Source: Actinokineospora xionganensis
GTDB lineage: Bacteria > Actinomycetota > Actinomycetes > Mycobacteriales > Pseudonocardiaceae
Reading direction: 5' to 3'
Assembly (NCBI RefSeq): GCF_014323725.1
Contig: NZ_JABVED010000005.1
Location: forward strand, 1 to 64,000
Length of the DNA: 64,000 nt
Part shown: positions 9,688-18,493 of the stretch, one piece after another
Position numbering within the stretch: position 1 is the stretch's first letter
How the letters are laid out: every line of letters starts with the position of its first letter
Notes under the pieces: generated by a model
What the model was told of the DNA's origin: nothing
What the model saw: the letters and a program-made list of their open reading frames with translations, nothing else
Database searches by the model: none
Position numbers and translations under genes: made by a program

Positions 9688-10443
9688 GTGTCGTACAAGG
9701 CGAAGTTCAAGATCTGGCGCGGCGACGACCAGACCGGGGAGCTGCACGATTACCTGATCGAGGTGAACGAGGGCGAGGTCGTCCTCGACATCATCCACCG
9801 GCTGCAGGCCACCCACGCCCCCGATCTAGCTGTGCGCTGGAACTGCAAGGCGGGCAAGTGCGGCTCGTGCTCGGCGGAGATCAACGGCAGGCCGAAGCTG
9901 CTGTGCATGACCCGGATGTCGACGTTCACCGAGGACGAGGTCATCACGGTCACGCCGCTGCGCGCGTTCCCGGTGATCCGCGACCTGGTGACCGACGTGT
10001 CCTTCAACTACAAGAAGGCCCGCGAGATCCCGTCCTTCACCCCGCCGCCGGGCCTCGGGCCGGGCGAATACCGGATGAAGCAGGTCGACGTCGAGCGCTC
10101 GCAGGAATTCCGCAAGTGCATCGAGTGCTTCCTGTGTCAGGACACCTGTCACGTGATCCGTGACCACGAGGAGAACAAGGAGTCCTTCGCGGGCCCGCGT
10201 TTCCTCATGCGGATCGCCGAACTGGAGATGCACCCGCTGGACTCGGCCGACCGGGTGCGCGAGGCGCAGGACGAGCACGGCCTCGGCTACTGCAACATCA
10301 CCAAGTGCTGCACCGAGGTCTGCCCGGAAGGCATCAAGATCACCGACAACGCGCTCATCCCGATGAAGGAGCGCGTCGCCGACCGCAAGTACGACCCGAT
10401 CGTCTGGTTGGGCAGCAAGCTGTTCAAGCGCGAGAAGGCGTGA
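9688..10443 (+). CDS. sdhB: Succinate dehydrogenase iron-sulfur subunit
   Basis: The start is GTG 9688, one base after the sdhA stop. The 251-residue protein carries a 2Fe-2S ferredoxin domain (NCKAGKCGSCSAEINGR with a distant LLCMTR cysteine). The C-terminal cysteine clusters CIECFLCQDTCHV and CNITKCCTEVCPEG ligate the 4Fe-4S and 3Fe-4S centres. It transfers electrons from FAD to the membrane anchor. The final 20 bases overlap the 3' end of the convergent transporter gene, and no terminator separates them. Confidence 0.96.
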   Translation: MSYKAKFKIWRGDDQTGELHDYLIEVNEGEVVLDIIHRLQATHAPDLAVRWNCKAGKCGSCSAEINGRPKLLCMTRMSTFTEDEVITVTPLRAFPVIRDLVTDVSFNYKKAREIPSFTPPPGLGPGEYRMKQVDVERSQEFRKCIECFLCQDTCHVIRDHEENKESFAGPRFLMRIAELEMHPLDSADRVREAQDEHGLGYCNITKCCTEVCPEGIKITDNALIPMKERVADRKYDPIVWLGSKLFKREKA

Positions 10444-11335
10444 GTTCCGGGGCTTCCGGGAGTCGAGTTCGGCTCTCGGAAGCCCTGGCCAGCGCCACCT
10501 GGGCCGCGACGATGCCGGTGAGCATCACGACCGAGCCCACGAGTTGAACGGGTGTCAGCAACTCGCCCAGGAGCACCGCCGCGAGCCCAGCGCCCACGAG
10601 GATCTCCACACACGAGACGAGACTCGCGGCCGTCGACGAGATCGTGCGCTGTCCGAGCGCGCTGAGCAGGACCGCCGCGGCCATGCCGACGACACCGATC
10701 CAGGTCAGCAGGAACCAGTCTTTCGCGTCGACCCGCTCGAACGGGAACGGCGCGAGCGGAAGCAGCGCCACCGCGCCGACGCAGGCGCCCCACGTCGTGA
10801 GGACCAGGGGGTCGTGGACGCGGAGACCGTGTTCGGCCAACAGGAACCGCCCGGCCAGCGTCGCGGCCGCCACCATCGCCGTCAGCAGGCCCAAAGCGTC
10901 CAATGACAGCGACGTCCACACCTGGCTGATCAGCGCCAGGCCGAGCAGCGTCGTGCCAATCCCCACCCACAGCGTGACGGGCAGCCGCGTGCGGCGCACG
11001 AAGCGGATCCAGAGGGCGATCAGCACCGGGGCCAGATACTCGATCAGCAACGTGATCCCGACCGGGAGCCGGGTGATCGCGAAGGTGTAGCTGACTTGGT
11101 TGAGCGACAACGTGAACACGCCGTAGAGACCGAGCAGCCACCAGTGTCGACGGTGGATCCGCAGGCTGCGTCGGGTGGCCACGGCGAGCAGCAGCAGGGC
11201 GATCGCGCCGATGGCCATGCGGCCCTGGATGACGTTGACCGCGGACAAACCCGACCCGGCGAGCATCTTCAGCACGGGAGCGGAACTGCCCATGGCCACC
11301 GCTCCCGCCGCGGCGAACGCCAATCCTCGTCTCAT
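10424..11335 (-). CDS. EamA/DMT-family transporter
   Basis: This 303-residue integral membrane protein has about ten hydrophobic helices in two homologous halves, the drug/metabolite transporter (EamA, RhtA-like) architecture. Typical motifs are QGRMAIGAIALLLL, NQVSYTFAITRLPVGI, LLIEYLAPVLIAL and, in the second half, [18 protein letters not shown]. Members usually export amino acids or metabolites. It is transcribed divergently from an Lrp/AsnC regulator across a 70-base gap, a common exporter/regulator arrangement, so an amino acid or related compound is the likely substrate (inference). Confidence 0.88.
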   Translation of the reverse strand: MRRGLAFAAAGAVAMGSSAPVLKMLAGSGLSAVNVIQGRMAIGAIALLLLAVATRRSLRIHRRHWWLLGLYGVFTLSLNQVSYTFAITRLPVGITLLIEYLAPVLIALWIRFVRRTRLPVTLWVGIGTTLLGLALISQVWTSLSLDALGLLTAMVAAATLAGRFLLAEHGLRVHDPLVLTTWGACVGAVALLPLAPFPFERVDAKDWFLLTWIGVVGMAAAVLLSALGQRTISSTAASLVSCVEILVGAGLAAVLLGELLTPVQLVGSVVMLTGIVAAQVALARASESRTRLPEAPELTPSRA

Positions 11336-11405
11336 GTGGGCGACGCTAATCGAGACGCCCGTGGCCGCGATTGAAAATTTTCCCGTGCGGACGCAAGATT
11401 GTTGC

Positions 11406-11876
11406 GTGGCTACCTCCGCGCTCGACGAGACCGATCACGAGCTGCTTGCCTTGCTGCAGCGGGATTCCGCCCGCACGCTGGGCGAACTCGGCGAGCTGGT
11501 GTCCCTGTCGCCAAGCGCCGTGCAGCGGCGGATCGACCGCTACCGCAAGGCGGGACTCATCGAGCGTCAGGTCGCGGTGCTCGACCCGACCCAGGTCGAC
11601 GTGCTTCTCGCGATATGTCTCGTGACCCTCGCCAAGGAGTCCCGCGCGCTGCACGCCGCGTTCCGCCGCAGGCTGCTCGCCGCCCCGGAGGTCCAGCAGC
11701 TCTACAGCGTCTCGGGGGAGACGGACTTCGTCGTGGTGCTGGCCACCACGAGCATGTCCCACTTCCGTGAGGTGTCCGAGCGGCTGCTCAAGGACGCGCC
11801 CAACATCCAGCGCTACAGCACGATGTTCGTCCTCGACCCGGTCCGCACCGGCACGGCTCTGCCCACCCGCCGCTAG
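11406..11876 (+). CDS. Lrp/AsnC family transcriptional regulator
   Basis: This 156-residue protein has an N-terminal AsnC-type winged helix-turn-helix (LDETDHELLALLQRDSARTL; recognition helix LSPSAVQRRIDRYR). A C-terminal RAM ligand-binding domain follows (LLAICLVTL, VQQLYSVSGETDFVVVL). The start is GTG 11406, giving the usual family length. Members sense amino acids. Divergence from the EamA transporter suggests that it controls that exporter from the shared 70-base region. Confidence 0.9.
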   Translation: MATSALDETDHELLALLQRDSARTLGELGELVSLSPSAVQRRIDRYRKAGLIERQVAVLDPTQVDVLLAICLVTLAKESRALHAAFRRRLLAAPEVQQLYSVSGETDFVVVLATTSMSHFREVSERLLKDAPNIQRYSTMFVLDPVRTGTALPTRR

Positions 11877-11883
11877 AGACGAC

Positions 11884-11917
11884 GATGGCCGCCTCCCAGG
11901 TGCGGGAGGCGGCCATC
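11884..11917. terminator. Bidirectional terminator between lrp-like gene and gluD
   Basis: A perfect 14-bp stem GATGGCCGCCTCCC / GGGAGGCGGCCATC with a six-base loop lies between two convergent genes. It starts 7 bases after one stop and ends 14 bases before the other. No T tract is present on either strand. Confidence 0.8.
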
Positions 11918-11931
11918 GAAGGTCGTTGGGG

Positions 11932-12828
11932 TCAGCCCACGTTGGTGGCCCCGGCGCCCGCGAGGTCGTCGGCGTGCACGACCGCGGCGCCCTCGTCGGT
12001 CTTGGCGGCCTTCTTGCCCTGGCTCAGCCTGCGTTCGACGTAGATCGCGAACCGGCTCAGCGCGTAGTTGACCACGATGAAGATCACCGCGATCAGCAGG
12101 TAGGTCTGGATCGGGTTGCTGAGGTTCTGGACGATCTGGCCCGCGACCCGGACTGTCTCCTCGTAGCTGATGATGAAGCCCAGCGACGTGTCCTTGAGGA
12201 TCACGACGAGCTGGCTGATCAGCGCGGGCAGCATCGCCCGGAACGCCTGCGGAAGCAGGACCAGCCGAAGCACCTGTCCGCGGGTCAAGCCAAGCGACTC
12301 GGCCGCTTCACGCTGTCCCTTGGGCAGGGAGTTGATGCCCGCTCTCACGATCTCGGCGATGACCACCGAGTTGTAGAGCGTCAGACCGATCACCAGGTAC
12401 CACATCGGTTCCAGGCTCACACCGAACTCCGGCAGCACGCGCGCGACGAAGAAGATGGCGATGACGACGGGGATACCGCGCAGCAGTTCGATGAACCCGA
12501 CCACGATCCAGCGGTACCACGGTGCGGAGGTGACCCGGGTGACCGCCAGCAGGGTGCCGATGACCAGCGAGAACACCACCGCGAGCGCAGCCGCCATCAG
12601 CGTGTTGGCCATGCCCTCGCCGATGCGTGCCCAGACCAGTTCGAAACTGTCGTCGGTCGGATCGAACAGCGGAGACCACTTGTCGGCGTCGAACTGGTTT
12701 TGCTTGTCGAGCTGGCGGTACACCACGTACAAGCCTGCAAGCAGGCCCACCAGGGCGAGCACGCTGAACAGCATGACCCGCCGCTTGGCCCGTGGCCCCG
12801 GGACGTCGTAGAGGACGGACGCGCTCAT
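11932..12828 (-). CDS. gluD: Glutamate-type ABC transporter permease, GluD
   Basis: This 298-residue HisM/GlnP-type permease has an N-terminal membrane segment and a periplasmic-side stretch, followed by the core transmembrane domain. The ATPase-contact (EAA) motif is REAAESLGLTRGQVLRLVLLP, with upstream GFIELLRGIPVVI and EIVRAGINSLPKGQ. The C-terminal tail is long and polar. It pairs with GluC to form the channel for a polar amino acid, most likely glutamate by homology to the Corynebacterium gluABCD system. The gene overlaps gluC by four bases (ATGA) and is the last in the operon. Confidence 0.93.
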   Translation of the reverse strand: MSASVLYDVPGPRAKRRVMLFSVLALVGLLAGLYVVYRQLDKQNQFDADKWSPLFDPTDDSFELVWARIGEGMANTLMAAALAVVFSLVIGTLLAVTRVTSAPWYRWIVVGFIELLRGIPVVIAIFFVARVLPEFGVSLEPMWYLVIGLTLYNSVVIAEIVRAGINSLPKGQREAAESLGLTRGQVLRLVLLPQAFRAMLPALISQLVVILKDTSLGFIISYEETVRVAGQIVQNLSNPIQTYLLIAVIFIVVNYALSRFAIYVERRLSQGKKAAKTDEGAAVVHADDLAGAGATNVG

Positions 12829-13475
12829 CGGGCGATCGCCACCTTTCGCTCCAGCCAGCCGAGGAACGCGCCGGCCGGGAGTGTGATCAGCAGGTAGGCG
12901 ATGACGATGCCGGTCAGCACCGGCAGTGCGGCCTCACCGCGCGACCCGGTCAGCGTGTCCGACACCGCGAACAGTTCCCCGCCGACACCGAAGGCGCCGA
13001 CGATGGCCGAGTTCTTGATCATCGCGATGATCACGCTGCCCAGCGGCGGCACCACGGTGCGGATCGCCTGCGGCAGGATGATGGTGGTCAGCGACTGGCC
13101 GAACGTCAGTCCGACCGCGCGCGCCGCCTCGGCCTGACCCGCGGGCACCGAGTTGATGCCACTGCGCACCGCCTCGCAGACGAACGCCGCGGTGTAGAGC
13201 ACCAGGGCCGTGATGCTGAACCAGAAGTAGGCGCCGTTGATCCCCACCTCCGGCAGACCGAAGGCGCAGAAGAACAGCACCACGGTGAGCGGGCAGTTGC
13301 GGAAGACGTTGACCCACGACGTGCCGATCCACCGCAGCGGAGGCACAGGGGACACTCGGAAACCCGCCAGGATCGTCCCGAGGACGAGCGAGCCGACCAT
13401 GGCGTAGGCGCAGATGAGCAGAGTCTTGAAGAACCCGTCGCGGTACAGCGCGAAGTTCTCGAAAATGACGTTCAC
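12825..13475 (-). CDS. gluC: Glutamate-type ABC transporter permease, GluC
   Basis: The 216-residue permease carries the HisM/GlnP signature SWVNVFRNCPLTVVLFF and the EAA loop AEAARAVGLTFGQSLTTIILP. About five transmembrane helices are visible, and no long N-terminal extension is present, which distinguishes it from GluD. It forms the heterodimeric membrane channel with GluD. A strong hairpin separates it from gluB, which probably lowers permease expression relative to the binding protein. Confidence 0.93.
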   Translation of the reverse strand: MNVIFENFALYRDGFFKTLLICAYAMVGSLVLGTILAGFRVSPVPPLRWIGTSWVNVFRNCPLTVVLFFCAFGLPEVGINGAYFWFSITALVLYTAAFVCEAVRSGINSVPAGQAEAARAVGLTFGQSLTTIILPQAIRTVVPPLGSVIIAMIKNSAIVGAFGVGGELFAVSDTLTGSRGEAALPVLTGIVIAYLLITLPAGAFLGWLERKVAIAR

Positions 13476-13498
13476 GTGGACTCCGAGCCCGATTAAGG

Positions 13499-13532
13499 CT
13501 CGGGGCGCCTGCTGGTCAGCAGACGCCCCGAG
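13499..13532 (-). terminator. Intra-operon attenuator hairpin between gluB and gluC
   Basis: The 15-pair stem CTCGGGGCG/CGCCCCGAG continues as CTGCTG/CAGCAG after one mismatch and has a tiny GT loop. It begins 15 bases after the gluB stop. Such partial terminators after binding-protein genes are a usual way to make more of the soluble receptor than of the permeases. Confidence 0.75.
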
Positions 13533-13546
13533 GGCGGGTCAGTCGA

Positions 13547-14422
13547 TCAGCTGCAGGTGGCCAGCGTGGGCAGCTTGGGGGTCTCGGGCGAGACCTTGCC
13601 CGCGGTGTCCTTCCACGCCTTCTCGTACTCGGCGGGCGAGTCGGTCAGGGTCTTGTGGATGAACTCGCAGAACTTGGTGTCGCCCTTCTTGATGCCGATG
13701 CCGTACGGCTCCTTGGTGAAGGGCTTGCCGACAAGCTTGAACTCACCCTTGCTGGCGTCGATCAGGCCGAGCAGGATCACGTTGTCGGTGGTGACGGCCT
13801 GCACCTGGCCGGTGCGCAGCGCGTCGGCGCACTTCGAGTACACGTCGAACAGCACGACGTTGGCCGGGTCGACGTACTCCTTGATCTTCTCGGCGGGCGT
13901 GGAGCCGGTGACCGAGCAGACCTTGGCGTTGGCGGCCTTGAGCGCCTCCGGACCCGCGATGTCGGAGTCCTTCTTCACCATCAGGTCCTGACCCGCTTCG
14001 TAGTACGGGCCGGCGAACGAGATGCGCTCCTTGCGCTTCGCGTTGATCGTGTAGGTGGCGACGACGAAGTCGACCTTGCCCTGCTCGATGACCTCCTCAC
14101 GGATCTTCGAGGGGGTCTCGACCCACTCGATCTTGTCCGCGGAGATGCCGAGCTTGGCCGCGATCAGCTTCCCGATCTCGACGTCGAAGCCCGCGGGCTT
14201 GCCGTCGAGACCCTTGAGGCCGAAGAGCGGCTGGTCGAACTTCGTGCCGATCGTGACCTTGCCCGCCTTCTGCAGCGTGGCCATGGTCGTGCCCTCGTCG
14301 AACTTCGCCTCGGTGTTGACCGGTGGGTTGGTTCCCGCGTCGTTGCCTTTGTCACCGCAAGCGGTCATCGAGAGGGCGAGAGCGGCGGTCACGGTGCCAA
14401 CCAGAAGGCCCCGGAGTCGCAT
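13547..14422 (-). CDS. gluB: Glutamate-binding lipoprotein GluB
   Basis: ATG at 14422 is preceded by AAAGGAGC. The 291-residue product has a lipoprotein signal peptide with lipobox LSMTAC (Cys22). It then has a family-3 amino-acid binding domain: FDQPLFGLKGLDGKPAGFDVE near the start, KIREEVIEQGKVDFVVATYTI and the hinge FAGPYYEAGQDLMV. Two later cysteines (KVCSVTGSTP and YSKCADAL) may pair. It delivers the amino acid to the GluC/GluD channel on the outer face of the membrane. A longer upstream frame exists but reads through the gluA coding region and is not used. Confidence 0.95.
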   Translation of the reverse strand: MRLRGLLVGTVTAALALSMTACGDKGNDAGTNPPVNTEAKFDEGTTMATLQKAGKVTIGTKFDQPLFGLKGLDGKPAGFDVEIGKLIAAKLGISADKIEWVETPSKIREEVIEQGKVDFVVATYTINAKRKERISFAGPYYEAGQDLMVKKDSDIAGPEALKAANAKVCSVTGSTPAEKIKEYVDPANVVLFDVYSKCADALRTGQVQAVTTDNVILLGLIDASKGEFKLVGKPFTKEPYGIGIKKGDTKFCEFIHKTLTDSPAEYEKAWKDTAGKVSPETPKLPTLATCS

Positions 14423-14478
14423 GTGGTGCTCCTTTGTTTTCGATTCGGCTGCGGTCCAGCCGAACGGTTGTGGACTTG

Positions 14479-15234
14479 CTAGTGAGTCAGGATCTTGCCA
14501 AGGAAGTCCTTCGCGCGCGCGGACTTCGGCGCGGTGAAGAACTCGTCGGGGGTCGTGTCCTCGCAGACCTCGCCGTCGGACATGAAGATCACCCGATGGG
14601 CTGCTTTTCTGGCGAAGCCCATCTCGTGGGTGACGACGAGCATCGTCATGCCCTCGCTCGCCAGGGAGGTCATCACGTCGAGCACCTCCTGGACCATCTC
14701 CGGGTCCAGCGCGGAGGTCGGCTCGTCGAACAGCATGACCTTGGGCTTCATCGCCAGCGCTCGCGCGATGGCCGCGCGCTGCTGCTGGCCGCCGGACAGC
14801 TGCGCGGGGTACTTGTCCGCCTGGTTGGCGATGCCCACCCGATCGAGGAGCGCCATCGTCGTCTTGCGAGCCTCCGCGGCGGGCATCTTGCGCACCTTGA
14901 GCGGGGCGAGACTGACGTTCTCGGCGATCGTCTTGTGGGCGAAGAGGTTGAACGACTGGAACACCATGCCGACCTCGGCCCGAAGCTGCGCGAGTTGCTT
15001 GCCCTCGGCGGGCAGCGGCTTGCCGTCGACCTCGATGAGGCCGGAGTTGATCGGCTCCAGCCGGTTGATCGCGCGGCACAGCGTCGACTTGCCGGAACCG
15101 GACGGACCCAGGACGACGACGACCTGGCCCTTCGGGACCTCGAGGTTGATGTCCTTGAGGACGTGCAAAGTCCCGAAGTACTTGTCCACCGCCTCCATCC
15201 GGATCATGGCTGGGGCGGTGTTCGAGGCGGTCAT
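14479..15234 (-). CDS. gluA: Glutamate-type ABC transporter ATP-binding protein, GluA
   Basis: The 251-residue ABC ATPase has Walker [11 protein letters not shown]-loop VFQSFNLF, signature LSGGQQQR, Walker [13 protein letters not shown] and H-loop VVTHEMGF. The order gluA-gluB-gluC-gluD and the polar-amino-acid subclass match Corynebacterium glutamate uptake. It powers import from the cytoplasmic face. It is the first gene of the operon. The upstream region (15235-15389) is shared with a divergent response regulator and contains an inverted repeat. Confidence 0.94.
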   Translation of the reverse strand: MTASNTAPAMIRMEAVDKYFGTLHVLKDINLEVPKGQVVVVLGPSGSGKSTLCRAINRLEPINSGLIEVDGKPLPAEGKQLAQLRAEVGMVFQSFNLFAHKTIAENVSLAPLKVRKMPAAEARKTTMALLDRVGIANQADKYPAQLSGGQQQRAAIARALAMKPKVMLFDEPTSALDPEMVQEVLDVMTSLASEGMTMLVVTHEMGFARKAAHRVIFMSDGEVCEDTTPDEFFTAPKSARAKDFLGKILTH

Positions 15235-15326
15235 GTAGGTCCTCCACGAGCGCGTTCGTGACGTTGGCGGCTTCGGCGGGCACGCGATGGCGGAAACCTA
15301 CTCCGGCTCCCGCCGATGTCCAGGCC

Positions 15327-15353
15327 AGTTGAGCAACACTTAGGGTCTCAACT
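15327..15353. promoter_or_regulatory. Inverted repeat between gluA and the two-component system
   Basis: AGTTGAG and CTCAACT are exact 7-base complements separated by 13 bases, midway in the 155-base divergent intergenic region. Spacing and symmetry fit a dimeric regulator such as the adjacent response regulator. Assignment to a particular protein is inference. Confidence 0.45.
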
Positions 15354-15389
15354 CTGTCACACACCCGCCTGGTGAACCGGAGGACACGC

Positions 15390-16073
15390 GTGCGAGTGCT
15401 GCTCGTGGAAGACGACGACCGGGTCGCCGAGGCGCTGATCCCGGCCCTGGTGCGGCGCGGGCTGGCCATCAAGCGGCTCGCCTCGGGGGCCGGGGTGCTC
15501 GAGACCGTGCGCGAGGTCGACGTCGTCCTGCTCGACCTCGGGCTGCCCGACGTCGACGGGATCGTCCTCTGTCGACAGATCCGCGCGGCCAGCGACGTGG
15601 CGGTCATCGTTGTCTCCGCGCGCGGGGAGGTCGACGACCGCATCCTCGGTCTTCGCGCGGGGGCGGACGACTATCTGGTGAAGCCCTACGACGTCGACGA
15701 ACTCGTCGCCCGCGTGCACGCCGTGCGCAGGCGCAAGTCGCCCACACCCGGCGGGCCGGGTCTGGGCGGCGTCGCGGAGGTCGGTGACGTCCGGGTCGAC
15801 CTCGACCGGCATGAGGTCACTGTGGACGGTGCGGTGATCGCGTTGTCCCGCAAAGAGTTCCACGTCTTCTCGCTGATCGTCGCGGCCCAGGGCGCGGTGT
15901 GCACCCGCGACCAGATCCTCGCCGAGGTGTGGGGTCGGGCAGGATCGGCGGAGAACCGCTCGCTCGACGTGCACGTCGCGACGCTGCGCACCAAGCTCGG
16001 CAGGCCCGCGCTGATCGAGACCGTGCGCGGGGTCGGATACCGGCTGGCGAACCAGCCGGGCAAACTCGCCTGA
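15390..16073 (+). CDS. OmpR-family response regulator
   Basis: The start is GTG 15390, six bases after GGAGG, in preference to an in-frame GTG at 15372 that lacks one. The 227-residue protein has a receiver domain with acidic pocket LLVEDDD, phospho-acceptor Asp49 (VVLLDLGLPD) and switch residues VVSA and KPYD. An OmpR/PhoB winged-helix DNA-binding domain follows (LSRKEFHVFSLIV; DVHVATLRTKLG; TVRGVGYRL). Its kinase follows after 18 bases. The divergent gluABCD operon is a plausible target. Confidence 0.94.
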   Translation: MRVLLVEDDDRVAEALIPALVRRGLAIKRLASGAGVLETVREVDVVLLDLGLPDVDGIVLCRQIRAASDVAVIVVSARGEVDDRILGLRAGADDYLVKPYDVDELVARVHAVRRRKSPTPGGPGLGGVAEVGDVRVDLDRHEVTVDGAVIALSRKEFHVFSLIVAAQGAVCTRDQILAEVWGRAGSAENRSLDVHVATLRTKLGRPALIETVRGVGYRLANQPGKLA

Positions 16074-16091
16074 GCAACCTGGGGAGGTCTC

Positions 16092-17495
16092 GTGCGGACG
16101 CGGCTGTTGGGGATGATCTGGTTTCTCGTCGCGCTGGTCGTGTTCGGGCTGGGCATCCCGCTCGCGCTGGCCGTGGCGGGCGCCGAGCAGCAGAAGCTCT
16201 TCCTCGACCGGCTCACCGACACGAGCCGGTTCGCCTCGATGGCGCAGCGCCCGCTGACCGACGCCCGGCCCGAGTCGCTGCGGGAGGAACTGCAGCGGTA
16301 CTCCGAGACCTACGGCATCGACGTGGTGGTCGTCGACCAGGACGCGAACCCGGCGGTCGGCTCGGGACGGGCGGACGCCCCCAGCCCGGTCGACCTGACC
16401 GATCCAGACGTGCGCGAGCAGGTGCAGGCCGCGCTCGCGGGCACGCGGCCCAAGGCCGGGCCGCTGCTGATGCCATGGGACGACGAGCCGCTGGTGCTGG
16501 CCGGGCCGGTACTGGTCGACGGGGAGGTGCGCGGCGCGGTCGTGTCGGTGTCGCCCACCGACCGCAGTCGGTCCCGGATGCTCTGGTGGTGGCTGCTCAT
16601 CGGCGCGGGCGGGGTGCTGGCGTTCGGGCTCGCGCTGATGCTCGCCGTGCCGGTCATCCAGTGGATCCTGCGGCCCGTGCGCAGGCTCGACGAAGCCACC
16701 GGGTCGCTGGTGAGCGCCGTGGTGAGCGGCCGCGACGCCGAACTGGTCGGTGGTGCCCACGGCCCACCTGAGCTGCGTAAACTCGGCCGTTCGTTCGACC
16801 AGATGGCAGCCAGTGTCGGCGACACCCTCGCCGCGCAGCGCGCGTTCGTCGCCGACGCGTCGCACCAGCTGCGCAACCCGCTGACCGCGCTCAAGCTGCG
16901 GCTGGTCAACCTCGAAGGCCATGTGGACGCCGAGGCCGAGGTCCACCGGGTCGCCGCGGCCGCCGAAGCCGACCGGCTCAACCAGATCCTCGACGAACTG
17001 CTGTCGATGGCGCGGGCCGAGAGCTCGGGCAGCGACCTGGTCCCCACCGACGTCGACACGGTCGTCGCCGAGCGGGTCGCCGACTGGCGGGTCGTGGCGG
17101 TCTCGCGCGACATCGCGCTCGACTGCGTCGGGGCGGCGGGTGACACGTGGGCGATGGCACCGCCCCGGGGCGTCGACGGCATCCTCGACGCGCTGCTGGA
17201 CAACGCGCTCAAGTTCACCGGATCAGGTTGTGCCGTGGAGCTGACCGTCGACGTGGTCGACGACGTCGTGCGGCTCTCGGTGCGTGACCACGGGCCGGGT
17301 CTGCGACCCGAGGAGTTGGAGCGGGCCACCGACCGGTTCTGGCGCAGCCACAGCCACCAGAACGTCCCCGGCTCAGGCCTGGGGCTGGCCATCGTGAGCC
17401 GCATCGTCGCCAGGGCGGGTGGGGACCTGCGCCTCGACCTGCCGGAGGGCGGCGGCCTGCGGGTGACCGTCGACCTGCCCGCCGACCGGCTTTAG
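16092..17495 (+). CDS. Sensor histidine kinase
   Basis: The 467-residue membrane sensor has transmembrane helices near residues 8-30 and 164-188, which frame an extracytoplasmic sensing domain of about 130 residues. A HAMP segment, a DHp domain with the phosphorylated His258 ([10 protein letters not shown]), and an HATPase domain follow, with N-box [11 protein letters not shown]1 VRDHGPGL and G2 [16 protein letters not shown]-like bases precede GTG 16092. It forms a pair with the upstream regulator. Its last four bases overlap the convergent TAXI-type lipoprotein gene, which may supply its ligand. Confidence 0.94.
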   Translation: MRTRLLGMIWFLVALVVFGLGIPLALAVAGAEQQKLFLDRLTDTSRFASMAQRPLTDARPESLREELQRYSETYGIDVVVVDQDANPAVGSGRADAPSPVDLTDPDVREQVQAALAGTRPKAGPLLMPWDDEPLVLAGPVLVDGEVRGAVVSVSPTDRSRSRMLWWWLLIGAGGVLAFGLALMLAVPVIQWILRPVRRLDEATGSLVSAVVSGRDAELVGGAHGPPELRKLGRSFDQMAASVGDTLAAQRAFVADASHQLRNPLTALKLRLVNLEGHVDAEAEVHRVAAAAEADRLNQILDELLSMARAESSGSDLVPTDVDTVVAERVADWRVVAVSRDIALDCVGAAGDTWAMAPPRGVDGILDALLDNALKFTGSGCAVELTVDVVDDVVRLSVRDHGPGLRPEELERATDRFWRSHSHQNVPGSGLGLAIVSRIVARAGGDLRLDLPEGGGLRVTVDLPADRL

Positions 17496-18427
17496 GCCTT
17501 CTCGTCGCGGTAGTAGCGTTTCGCGCCCGGGTGCAGCGGGACCGGATCGGTCTCGATGGCCGAGTGGATGTCGATCGCCAGGGCCGCGCGGTTGGCCCTC
17601 GCCAGCTCGCCATGCGCGTCGAACAACCCCCGGACGAGAGCCTCGGCGACCTCCGCGGGCATCGCGTCGGTGACGAGCAGGTAGTTCGGCAGGGCCAACG
17701 TCGTGACCGGCCCACCCGCCAGGTTGTAGGTCGACACCGGGATCGACGCGGTGTTGTAGACCGGGTACTGGTTGCGCATGCTCGGCATCGCGTCGGTCAG
17801 GTCGAGCAGGCGCAGCGGGAGCACCGCGGCAAGGTCGGTGATCGCCTTGGTCGGCAGGCCGCCCGACCAGAAGAACGCGTCGACCTCCCCGCGCTTGAAC
17901 GCCTCGATGGACTCGGTCAGGCCGAGATGCACCTTGGTCAGCGTGCCGGGGTCGGACAGCCCCGAGAGGTCGAGCAGGCGTTTCGCGATGAACGCGACGC
18001 CGGATTCGGCCGACCCGATCGCCACCCGCGTGCCGCGCAGCCCGTCCAAGCCGCGGATCGGCCCGTCGCCACGCACCACGATGTGCAGGTAGTCGTCGTA
18101 GAGCCGGGCGAGTGCCTGCGGCTTGCGCTGGGTGTTCGTGGGCAGCGAGGCGACGTCGGCCGCGCTGAAGGCCACATCGGCCTCGCCCGCGCACAGCTTG
18201 CGGATGTTCTCCGGGGACCCGCTGGTCTTGATGACCTCCGGCCGTTCGATCTCCAGCTGCCGCTGCCACGCGGCGGCCAGCGACTCGGACAGGCTGTGAT
18301 AGACCCCGGAGGGAAAACCGGCGGCGATCCGCAGCCGCACCCCGGCGAACTGGCTGTCGCACCCGGACAGCACGCTCGCCAGGCAGACCAGGGCCAGGAC
18401 CATGCCGCCGAGTCGTGTCCGCACCAT
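17492..18427 (-). CDS. TAXI-type solute-binding lipoprotein
   Basis: The 311-residue product starts at ATG 18427 and has a lipoprotein signal peptide with lipobox VLSGC (Cys23). The binding domain has the TAXI-family pattern: [56 protein letters not shown], and [19 protein letters not shown] proteins normally serve TRAP transporters. No TRAP membrane gene lies nearby; instead the gene ends on top of the histidine-kinase gene, pointing to a sensing role (inference). An alternative start GTG 18424 lies one codon downstream. Confidence 0.87.
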   Translation of the reverse strand: MVRTRLGGMVLALVCLASVLSGCDSQFAGVRLRIAAGFPSGVYHSLSESLAAAWQRQLEIERPEVIKTSGSPENIRKLCAGEADVAFSAADVASLPTNTQRKPQALARLYDDYLHIVVRGDGPIRGLDGLRGTRVAIGSAESGVAFIAKRLLDLSGLSDPGTLTKVHLGLTESIEAFKRGEVDAFFWSGGLPTKAITDLAAVLPLRLLDLTDAMPSMRNQYPVYNTASIPVSTYNLAGGPVTTLALPNYLLVTDAMPAEVAEALVRGLFDAHGELARANRAALAIDIHSAIETDPVPLHPGAKRYYRDEKA

Positions 18428-18493
18428 TGGCCGATCGTGCCAGACGCCTGCCTTCGGCGGGACCGGGAAGGCCGCGTACCCTCGGACAGCGAG

